42,326 bases of DNA from positions 1-42,326 of the forward strand of contig JBFWWW010000007.1 of NCBI GenBank assembly GCA_050245975.1. The letters are read 5' to 3'. Below, piece by piece: positions 35,115-42,326 of the stretch. Source of the DNA: JBFWWW01 sp050245975. GTDB taxonomy: Bacteria; Pseudomonadota; Alphaproteobacteria; Rhizobiales; Hyphomicrobiaceae. Each line of letters begins with the position of its first letter. Position 1 is the first letter of the stretch. Made by a program: the position numbers and the translations under genes. The notes beneath the pieces are model-generated. The model saw only the letters and a list, made by a program, of their open reading frames with translations. It was not told the origin of the DNA and made no database searches.

Positions 35115-38100
35115 ATGAATATAGAGGTCTCTCGCCGACAATTCATCAAGCTGACAGGGGCAGGCGCTGCGGGAACCGCGGTGGCTGCGTTCGGCTTCGG
35201 CGAAGCGGAAGCAAGTGTCGCGGCCCACGTCCGGCCCTTCAAGCTCATCCAGACGAAGGAAGCGCGGACGATCTGTCCGTACTGCGCGGTGAGCTGCGGG
35301 ATGATGGTGTTCGCCGCGCCGAACAAGGACAACAAGAACAAGCTGGAGGTCACGCATATCGAGGGTGACTCCGACCATCCCGTGAACCGCGGCACGTTGT
35401 GCCCGAAGGGTGCGGCCGCCATCGACTATATCCACGCCAAGACGCGCGTGAAGGAGCCGATGTACCGCAAGCCCGGCACCAACTCCTTCGAGCCCGTGAC
35501 GTGGGACTTTGCGATGGACCGCATCGCGAAGCTCATGAAAGCCGACCGCGACGCCAACTTCATCGAGAAGAACAACGATGGCGTGACGGTCAATCGATGG
35601 TCCACGATGGGCTTTCTCTCGGGAAGCTCGTGCACCAATGAGACGGGCTGGGTGACCTGGAAGGTCACGCGTGCTCTCGGGATCCTGCAGCTCGAAAACC
35701 AAGCCAGGATCTGACACGGCCCCACGGTGTCCAGTTTGGGCCCGACGTTTGGCCGTGGTGCGATGACGAACAGCTGGACCGACATCAAGAACGCTGATGT
35801 CGTCTGGATCATGGGTGGGAACGCTGCCGAGGCGCACCCCTGTGGGTTCAAGTGGGTCACGGAGGCGAAAGCCGAGCGTGGCGCCAAGCTGATGGTGGTC
35901 GACCCGCGCTTCACGCGCTCGGCGGCCGTTGCCGACCTCTATTCGCCGATCCGTCCCGGCACTGACATCGCCTTCCTGTCGGGGGTGGTGAACCACCTTC
36001 TGTCGAACGACAAGATCCACAAGGACTACGTTCGCAACTTCACGAATGCGTCCTACGTCGTGAAGGACGGTTTTGCGTTCAGCGAGGGTCTGTTCTCCGG
36101 CTACAACGAGAGCAAGCGCACCTACGACCGCAGCAGCTGGGAATACGAGATCGGTGCGGACGGCTTTGCCGTGCGCGACATGACGCTCGAAAATCCGCGC
36201 TGCGTCTACCAGCTGATGAAGAGCCATTTCGCCCCGTACACGGCGGAAATGGTCTCTCGCATCACCGGCGCGCCGAAGGACAAGTTCCTGAAGGTGGCCG
36301 ACTGGGTCGCCTCGACCGCCAATGGCGAGCGGTCGATGACGATCATGTACGCGCTGGGCTGGACGCAGCACTCGCATGGCTCGCAGAACATCCGGACTGC
36401 GGCCATGATCCAGCTCCTGTGCGGCAACATCGGCGTGCCGGGCGGCGGCATCAACGCGCTGCGCGGGCACTCCAACGTGCAGGGCATCACGGACATCGGA
36501 ACGCTGACGGCCAACACGCCGGGCTACATGGCGCTTCCGGTGGACAGTGAGCCCACGCTCGTGTCGCATCTTGCCAAGCGGACCTTCAAGCCGCTGCAGG
36601 CCAACCAGACGAGCTACTGGCAGAACTACAGGAAGTTCTACGTCAGCATGCTGAAGAGCATGTACGGCTCCAAGGCGACGGCGGAGAACGAGTTCGGCTA
36701 TGCCTGGCTGCCGAAGGTGGATATCGCCTACGACTGCCTGCGCATGTTCGAGACCATGTACCAGGGCAAGACCAACGGTCTCATCTGCCAGGGCTTCAAC
36801 CCGCTCATGTCGATCGCTCACAAGAACAAGAGCGTCGTCGGCCTGTCGAAGCTGAAGTTCCTGGTCAGCCTCGATCCTATCGAGACCGACACGGCCCGCT
36901 TCTGGGAAAATCATGGCGAGTTCAACGATGTCGACCCCGCCAAGATCCAGACGGAAGTCTTCATGCTTCCGATCACGTCGTTCGCGGAGGAGGAGGGTTC
37001 GCTTACCAACTCCAGCCGCTGCGTGATGTGGAAGTGGAGAGCCGCCGATCCGTATTTCGAATCGCGCACGGACGTTCAGGTCCTGGCCGATCTGTTCCTG
37101 CGGCTCCGCAAGCTCTATCAGGCGGAAGGCGGCAAGGGTGCCGAACCCCTGCTGGCGACCGACTGGAGCTACAAGGATCCGCTCGAGCCCTCGGGCGACG
37201 AGCTGCTCCGCGAGCTCAACGGCAAGGCTCTGGTCGATCTCAAGGACGCGGAAGGCAAGGTGACCCGTGCCGCCGGCGCGATGCTCGCCAGTTTCGGCGA
37301 GATGCGCGATGACGGCACGACCGACGGCGCTCAGTGGATTTACACGGGCGTCTATGGTCCGGCGGGCAATCTGGCGAAGCGGCGCGACAACAGCGATCCG
37401 ACCGGCAAGAGCGTGTACGGAAGCTGGGGCTTCTCCTGGCCGGCCAACCGGCGCATTCTCTACAACCGCGCGTCGGCAGACCCGGACGGCAAGCCCTGGA
37501 GCGAAGCCAAGAAGTACGTCTTCTGGGACGGTCAGAAGTGGACCGGCGCCGACGTGCCGGATTTCGTTCCGACGATCGCCCCCGACAAGGGGACGGGCCC
37601 CTTCATCATGAACCCCGAGGGGGTCTCGCGCCTCTTCGCCCGGGGCATGATGGCGGAAGGTCCCTTCCCGGTGCACTACGAGCCGTTCGAGTCGCCGGTG
37701 GCGAACCCCTTGTATCCCAAGATCAAGGGCAATCCGGTGGCGCGGGTGTTCAAGGACGACATGGAGGTGTTCGGCGACGCGAAGGATTTTCCGATCGTGG
37801 CCACCACCTACCGGCTCACTGAGCACTTCCACTACTGGACGAAGAGCGTGCACATCAATGCGGTGCTGCAGCCGGAGTTCTTCGTCGAGCTGTCGGAAGA
37901 GCTCGCCAAGGAGAAGGGCATCACGCATGGCGGCTGGCTGAAGGTCTGGTCGCACCGCGGCTCGGTCAAGGGCAAGGCGGTGGTGACCAAGCGCATCAAG
38001 CCGGTGCAGGTGGACGGCAGGACCGTGCACTACATCGGATGCCCTCTGAACTTCGGGTTCATCGGCGAGGCCAAGAAGGCGTCTCCGATCAATTCATTGA

Positions 38101-38189
38101 CGCCGCCGGTCGGTGACGCCAATGCGCAGACCCCGGAGTTCAAGGCGTTCCTGGTCGATATCGAGCCCATCGCTGGGCCGGTGGCATAG
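35115..38189 (+). CDS. fdnG: Formate dehydrogenase-N alpha subunit, selenocysteine-containing
   Basis: The catalytic molybdopterin subunit of membrane-bound respiratory formate dehydrogenase; it oxidises formate to CO2 in the periplasm. Full length is 1024 residues including Sec200, encoded by the in-frame TGA at 35712-35714. The reading on both sides (NQARI-Sec-HGPTVSSLGPTFGRG) matches E. coli FdnG. An ordinary stop reading would split it into a 199-residue piece and a large orphan. The N-terminus has a Tat signal (SRRQFIKLTG, Arg7-Arg8). The 4Fe-4S ligands are Cys54, Cys57, Cys61 and Cys96. ATG 35115 has GGAGGT upstream. The C-terminal TLTPPVGDANAQTPEFKAFL-like end is typical. Confidence 0.96.
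35712..35757 (+). promoter_or_regulatory. Bacterial SECIS element in fdnG
   Basis: Directly after the TGA, CACGGCC (35715-35721) pairs with GGCCGTG (35751-35757). The apical part has GG/CC, a bulged T at 35728, then GTCC pairing with GGGC and an AGTTT loop. Counting the T of TGA as 1, the bulged base is U17 and the loop has G23 and U24, the three positions SelB reads in the E. coli fdhF SECIS. Confidence 0.85.
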
Positions 38190-38201
38190 GAGGCCTGAGC
38201 C

Positions 38202-39140
38202 ATGTTTCCTCCCATCCCGAATCCGACCACCGAGCCTGGTCCGGCAAAGTTCGGCGAGAAGGATCTTCTTCGCCGTTCGGCCTCCACGGTCACGCCGCCT
38301 GCGCAGCGGCAGACCGAGGTGGCCAAGCTCATCGACGTGTCGAAGTGCATCGGCTGCAAGGCATGCCAGGCGGCCTGCCTCGAGTGGAACAACCTGCGCG
38401 AGGACATCGGGGTCAATACGGGGGTTTACGACAACCCTCATGACCTGACGCCGGCATCCTGGACGCTGATGCGCTTCACCGAGTACGAAAACCCGGGCAC
38501 CGGCAATCTCGAGTGGCTGATCCGCAAGGACGGCTGCATGCATTGCGAGGACCCGGGTTGCCTCAAGGCATGTCCGGCGCCCGGAGCGATCGTTCAATAC
38601 ACGAACGGCATCGTCGACTTCGTGCACGAGAACTGCATCGGCTGCGGCTATTGCGTGAAGGGATGTCCCTTCAACATTCCTCGCATCTCCCGCGTCGACA
38701 ACAAGGCCTACAAGTGCACGCTCTGCTCGGATCGTGTGGCTGTGGGACAGGGACCGGCCTGCCAGAAGGCCTGTCCGACGCAAGCCATCGTCTTCGGCAC
38801 CAAGGCCGAGATGAAGCAGTGGGCTGATCACCGCATCAAGGACCTGAAGTCGCGCGGCTTCGACAAGGCGGGGCTTTATGATCCTCCAGGTGTCGGCGGC
38901 ACGCACGTCATGTACGTCCTGCACCATGCGGATCAGCCGCACATCTACGCGAACCTTCCGGACAATCCTCGGATCAGTCCTCTGGTCGAGGCCTGGAAGG
39001 GTGTCGGCAAATACGCCGGCATGGCCGTCATTGCGCTGACGGCGGCTGCCGGTTTCGTTCACCACCTGCTGCAGGGACCCAACAAGGTCTCCGAGCAGGA
39101 TGAGGAAAATGCCGATCGGCTGGCGGGAGTGAAAAAGTGA
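38202..39140 (+). CDS. fdnH: Formate dehydrogenase iron-sulfur (beta) subunit
   Basis: Carries electrons from FdnG to the cytochrome b subunit through four 4Fe-4S clusters. The 312-residue product has the cluster motifs CIGCKACQAAC, CMHCEDPGCLKACP, CIGCGYCVKGCP and CTLCSDR followed by CQKACP. A single membrane helix near residues 270-290 (AGMAVIALTAAAGFVHHLL) anchors it on the periplasmic side. The AGGAGG ribosome binding site overlaps the fdnG stop. Its end overlaps the fdnI start. Confidence 0.96.
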   Translation: MFPPIPNPTTEPGPAKFGEKDLLRRSASTVTPPAQRQTEVAKLIDVSKCIGCKACQAACLEWNNLREDIGVNTGVYDNPHDLTPASWTLMRFTEYENPGTGNLEWLIRKDGCMHCEDPGCLKACPAPGAIVQYTNGIVDFVHENCIGCGYCVKGCPFNIPRISRVDNKAYKCTLCSDRVAVGQGPACQKACPTQAIVFGTKAEMKQWADHRIKDLKSRGFDKAGLYDPPGVGGTHVMYVLHHADQPHIYANLPDNPRISPLVEAWKGVGKYAGMAVIALTAAAGFVHHLLQGPNKVSEQDEENADRLAGVKK

Positions 39141-39847
39141 CCGACCAATCGAAGATGCGGGAGGACGAGCACATCCGTGTGCCGCGTTACTCCGGGAGCG
39201 CGAGGGTCAACCACTGGATCGTCGCGATTTGCTTTGTCCTGCTGATGCTCAGCGGCCTGTCGTTGTTTCACCCGAGCCTCTATCCGCTGAGCGCGCTGTT
39301 CGGGGGCGGCCAGACGGTGCGCTGGCTGCATCCCTGGATCGGCTGCGTGCTGGTCGTCGCCTTCCTCGGGCTGTTCTTCCGCTTCCTGTGGCTGAACCTG
39401 CCCGAGACGACGGACTGGGTCTGGCTCGCCCGCATCAAGCACGTGCTGCGCGCCAACGACGAGGACTACCTGCCCGAGGTCGGCAAGTACAATGCCGGCC
39501 AGAAGTTCGTCTTCTGGTCGCAGGCCATCCTGATCAGCATCATGTTCGTGACGGGCATCGGCCTGTGGGAGAAGGGCCTGATGTATCTGCAGGCCTGGAC
39601 CGGGTTCCATCCGACCATCGATCAGCGTCGCTGGGCCGCGCTCATCCACGCCTCGGCGGCGGTGCTGTCGATCGTCATCTGGATTATCCATGTTTATGCG
39701 GCCATCTGGGTCCGGGGCACGTTCCAGGCCATGACGAAGGGCTTCGTGACCGGCGGCTGGGGCTGGAGGCACCACCGCAAATGGTTGCGCAAGGAAGTCC
39801 GCGAAGGTGATATCGTACGGCCCAATCAGATCACGCCCGCCGAGTAG
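39137..39847 (+). CDS. fdnI: Formate dehydrogenase cytochrome b556 (gamma) subunit
   Basis: The diheme membrane subunit that passes electrons to the quinone pool. The 236-residue product has four membrane segments. Candidate heme or quinone-site His residues lie in RVNHWIVAICFVLL, WLHPWIGCVLVV and LIHASAAVLSIVIWIIHVYA. The start is GTG 39137, overlapping the fdnH stop by 4 nt. Confidence 0.95.
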   Translation: MTDQSKMREDEHIRVPRYSGSARVNHWIVAICFVLLMLSGLSLFHPSLYPLSALFGGGQTVRWLHPWIGCVLVVAFLGLFFRFLWLNLPETTDWVWLARIKHVLRANDEDYLPEVGKYNAGQKFVFWSQAILISIMFVTGIGLWEKGLMYLQAWTGFHPTIDQRRWAALIHASAAVLSIVIWIIHVYAAIWVRGTFQAMTKGFVTGGWGWRHHRKWLRKEVREGDIVRPNQITPAE

Positions 39848-39858
39848 CTTCGGCGAGC

Positions 39859-40803
39859 GTGGAGTTCATCCTCGGTTCGAGGTGCAACTTGTCCGATGAC
39901 GTTGGTTTGAAGTCGGGTTCGATTCTCGGAGAAGAGGCGAAGCCGCCGTTCGCGGTCCTTCCGGATCCCGCAGCTGTGTTCGCCCGGCGGGCGAAGCGTT
40001 TCGCCGGGCTGGCGCCGCAGAACGACCTGGCGCCGTACCTGTCCTTTCTAGGCACTCTGGCGCAGGCGCAACACGACATTCAGAGCGATCTGCCGCCCGT
40101 GCTGCTGCCGCTGCCGGAGCAGATGGCGCAGGCCATCGCGCATGGGATGCCGGCGGCGCCGCGCATGTCTGCGCAGCCCGACGACGCCATGCAGCGCACG
40201 GTCGTGGCTTTGCTCCAGCGATTGACCCACGCCGACATACCTCCTGAATCGGCTGCCGTCGTGCACGGGCTCCTCGGTGCCTCGACGGAGGAGCTTGTCG
40301 GCTTCATCGCCGCCGCCCTGTCGGATGCGGACCCCGGCGAGACTGTCGCGGCGCGCGTCCTCGTCATCGCTGGTCTTCAGGTGCATTTCGCGCGCGTGGC
40401 CTCGCGGCTGCCGGCTGCCGAGCTGAAGCCTGTCGCGGATGCCGCCTGTCCCGTGTGCGGCAGCGGGCCGGTCGCAAGTGCCATCGTCGGCTGGCCGAAG
40501 GCTTTCAACACCCGGTTCTGCACCTGCTCCTTGTGCTCGACCATGTGGAACGTGGTGCGGGTCAAGTGCCTTGTGTGCGGCTCGATGGACGGCATTTCCT
40601 TCCGCGCCGTCGACGGCCAGCCCGACACCGTCAAGGCCGAGACCTGCGAAAAGTGCCGCAGCTACGTGAAGGTCGTCTACCAGGTGAAGGACCCGTCCCT
40701 TGAACCCTTCGCCGACGATGTCGGGACGCTCGGGCTCGACATGCTGCTGGCGCAAGACGGGTGGAAGCGCGGCGGCCAGAACCCCTTCCTGCTCGGGTAC
40801 TGA
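39859..40803 (+). CDS. fdhE: Formate dehydrogenase accessory protein FdhE
   Basis: A cytosolic maturation factor for Tat-exported formate dehydrogenases. The 314-residue product ends in a rubredoxin-like domain with four CxxC pairs (CPVCGSG, CSLCSTMW, CLVCGSMD, CEKCRSY), which bind iron in E. coli FdhE. The family segment FCTCSLCSTMWNVVRVKC is clear. The start GTG 39859 has a weak ribosome binding site; TTG 39907 is an alternative. It lies 11 nt after fdnI and 14 nt before selA, consistent with one operon. Confidence 0.95.
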   Translation: MEFILGSRCNLSDDVGLKSGSILGEEAKPPFAVLPDPAAVFARRAKRFAGLAPQNDLAPYLSFLGTLAQAQHDIQSDLPPVLLPLPEQMAQAIAHGMPAAPRMSAQPDDAMQRTVVALLQRLTHADIPPESAAVVHGLLGASTEELVGFIAAALSDADPGETVAARVLVIAGLQVHFARVASRLPAAELKPVADAACPVCGSGPVASAIVGWPKAFNTRFCTCSLCSTMWNVVRVKCLVCGSMDGISFRAVDGQPDTVKAETCEKCRSYVKVVYQVKDPSLEPFADDVGTLGLDMLLAQDGWKRGGQNPFLLGY

Positions 40804-40817
40804 GGCACGCCGCGGTC

Positions 40818-42248
40818 ATGAACGAAAACCGTCCCGAGCGTCGTCTTCCTTCTGTCGATGAGATCCTGCGCAGCGCTGCGGGCTGTCTCGCGGTCGCCCG
40901 GTTCGGTCACGCAGCAACCGTCAGGGCCGTACGCGCCTCCCTCGATGCCGCGCGCGAGATCGCGCGTTCGGGCGGTCGATTGCCGGACACCGGGGCGATC
41001 GCCGCGCAGGTTCTGGCCGCGCTTGAGCGGTCGGACGCGCCGAGCCTTGCCCGCGTCTTCAATCTGACCGGCACGGTCCTGCATACCAACCTGGGTCGCG
41101 CCATCCTGCCCGAAAGCGCCGTTTCCGCCGCGACAGCCGCCATGCGCTCGGCCGTCGCGCTCGAATTCGACCTTGGCGGCGGCGCGCGCGGCGAGCGCGA
41201 CGATCATGTGCGCGGGCTCATCCGCGAGCTGACGGGCGCGGAGGATGCGGTCGTCGTCAACAACAACGCCGCGGCCGTGCTGCTGGTCGTCAACACGTTC
41301 GGTCTTGGCAAGGAGACCATCGTCTCGCGCGGCGAGCTGATCGAGATCGGCGGCTCGTTTCGCCTGCCGGACATCATGGCGGGCGCCGGCACCCGGCTCG
41401 TCGAAGTGGGGACCACCAATCGCACCCACCTCAAGGACTACCAGCAGGCGCTGGGCGCGGCGACCGGGCTGGTGCTGAAGGCGCACACCTCCAACTATTT
41501 GATCCAGGGCTTTACCAAAGCCGTCCCCGCCTCCGAGCTGGCTGCGGCCGTGCGCCCGCACAAGGTGCCGTTCGCCCATGACCTCGGCTCGGGCGCGCTC
41601 GTCGATCTCGGCGCCTATGGCCTCAAGTCGGAGCCGACCGTGCGGGAGTGCCTGCGCGAGGGCGCCGACCTCGTCACGTTTTCCGGCGACAAGCTGCTCG
41701 GCGGCCCGCAGGTCGGCATCGTCGCGGGCCGCGCCGACCTTGTTGCCCGTCTGGCGAAGAACCCGCTCAAGCGGGCCCTGCGCGTCGACAAGATCCGCCT
41801 CGCTGCGCTGGAGGCGACGCTCAAGCTTTATCGCGATCCGGACCGTCTGGCCGCGATGCTGCCCACGCTGCGCTTCTGCACCCGCACGCGGGATGAGCTG
41901 ATGGCGCTCGCAACCGAGCTGGTCGCGCCGGTGGCGGCGGGCGTGGGTCCCGACTACCGGGTTTCGGCCGTCGCCTGCGCGAGCCAGATCGGCTCGGGAG
42001 CGTTGCCGCTCGAGACGCTCCCGAGCGCCGGGCTTTGTATCCGGCCGGCGGACCGCAAGGGTGCCGGCGGCCGCCTGGAACGGCTGAGCCTGGCCATGCG
42101 CCGCCTGCCCGTTCCCGTCATCGGCCATATCGAGGACGGCGGGTTCATCCTCGACCTGCGCTGCCTCGACGACAAGGAGACCTTTGAAGGCCAACTCGCC
42201 GGTCTGCAGGCCGTCATGGGCGAGGGGGACGCACATGGCTCTGCGTAA
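40818..42248 (+). CDS. selA: L-seryl-tRNA(Sec) selenium transferase
   Basis: SelA uses PLP and selenophosphate to turn Ser-tRNA(Sec) into Sec-tRNA(Sec). The 476-residue product has an N-terminal tRNA-binding region (RRLPSVDEIL) and the fold-type I core with NLTGTVLHTNLGRAILP, VVNNNAAAVLLVVNTF and HTSNYLIQGFT. The PLP-binding Lys is Lys292 in FSGDKLLGGPQVG. ATG 40818 (MNENRPERR) is chosen. Its 3' end overlaps the next gene by 14 nt. Together with selD and the fdnG SECIS it shows an active Sec pathway. Confidence 0.97.
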   Translation: MNENRPERRLPSVDEILRSAAGCLAVARFGHAATVRAVRASLDAAREIARSGGRLPDTGAIAAQVLAALERSDAPSLARVFNLTGTVLHTNLGRAILPESAVSAATAAMRSAVALEFDLGGGARGERDDHVRGLIRELTGAEDAVVVNNNAAAVLLVVNTFGLGKETIVSRGELIEIGGSFRLPDIMAGAGTRLVEVGTTNRTHLKDYQQALGAATGLVLKAHTSNYLIQGFTKAVPASELAAAVRPHKVPFAHDLGSGALVDLGAYGLKSEPTVRECLREGADLVTFSGDKLLGGPQVGIVAGRADLVARLAKNPLKRALRVDKIRLAALEATLKLYRDPDRLAAMLPTLRFCTRTRDELMALATELVAPVAAGVGPDYRVSAVACASQIGSGALPLETLPSAGLCIRPADRKGAGGRLERLSLAMRRLPVPVIGHIEDGGFILDLRCLDDKETFEGQLAGLQAVMGEGDAHGSA

Positions 42249-42326
42249 CATCTTCGCGGCCCCACGGCCCGCGGGCACCGAGGCGCCGGACGGGATGGAA
42301 GAAGCGGCCGCCCTCGCCGCGCACCA
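42235..42326 (+). CDS. Unidentified gene, 5' end only
   Basis: A frame opens at ATG 42235 inside the last codons of selA and stays open to the window end: MALRNIFAAPRPAGTEAPDG, then about ten more residues rich in Ala and Glu. The tight overlap and the GGGGGAC just upstream suggest a translated operon member. It does not start like SelB, which begins with a GTP-binding GHVDHGKT motif. It may be a small gene between selA and selB, or something else. Confidence 0.5.
   Translation, partial: MALRNIFAAPRPAGTEAPDGMEEAAALAAH

Noticed and set aside
35115..35714. fdnG as a truncated pseudogene ending at TGA
   Set aside because: The frame continues for 824 codons with full conservation, the TGA falls at the known Sec site, and a SECIS hairpin follows.
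35052..38030. A 992-codon open frame on the minus strand opposite fdnG
   Set aside because: It is a shadow of a high-GC gene: its product is His/Asp/Arg/Leu-rich without any domain, and the plus strand carries an unmistakable formate dehydrogenase.
40677..42278. 533-codon minus-strand frame opposite selA
   Set aside because: It is a codon-position shadow of selA with low-complexity composition.

Overview
The window is a high-GC chromosomal segment of an alphaproteobacterium, most likely a member of the Hyphomicrobiales (Rhizobiales). This rests on the gene order of the ribosomal cluster, the zinc-free 101-residue S14, LexA-type boxes of the alphaproteobacterial form GAAC-N7-GAAC, and the flavour of the accessory genes. 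It carries no insertion sequence, phage gene, integrase or CRISPR array that I can see. The species cannot be named from the sequence alone.

Positions 1-8728 hold the end of the spc operon and the alpha operon: rplX (3' end), rplE, rpsN, rpsH, rplF, rplR, rpsE, rpmD, rplO, secY, adk, rpsM, rpsK, rpoA and rplQ. A strong intrinsic terminator follows. The rplX end contains two in-frame TAG codons before its usual end, and rplE has a long basic N-terminal extension. Positions 8850-13961 hold recA (promoter overlapped by an SOS box), an SDR dehydrogenase, a large membrane pentapeptide-repeat protein, and ssb preceded by a perfect SOS box. Positions 14001-16381 hold a cation diffusion facilitator, a small secreted Cys-rich protein and a PRC-barrel protein with a duplicated helical tail.

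Positions 16713-24073 are a run of plus-strand housekeeping genes: gyrA, a LysE exporter, coaD, periplasmic and cytoplasmic cyclophilins, queA and tgt. The tgt product lacks three of the four family zinc ligands. Positions 24087-30420 are accessory: an EamA transporter with a SelD-linked-type flavoprotein, an AtuA-like pair, an alpha/beta hydrolase, a small secreted protein and a diguanylate cyclase. tRNA-Lys(UUU) follows, then a PAS-histidine kinase-receiver gene broken by a one-base frameshift, and a nitroreductase.

Positions 33548-42326 form a selenoprotein locus. selD (minus strand) is divergent from fdnG-fdnH-fdnI-fdhE-selA (plus strand). The fdnG frame is interrupted by one in-frame TGA at Sec200, followed directly by a SECIS hairpin whose U17, G23 and U24 match the E. 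coli fdhF positions as I recall them. SelD makes selenophosphate, SelA converts Ser-tRNA(Sec) to Sec-tRNA(Sec), the SECIS recruits SelB, and FdhE matures the membrane-bound periplasm-facing formate dehydrogenase. selB and selC are not in the window. An unidentified gene begins inside the selA end at 42235 and runs off the window.
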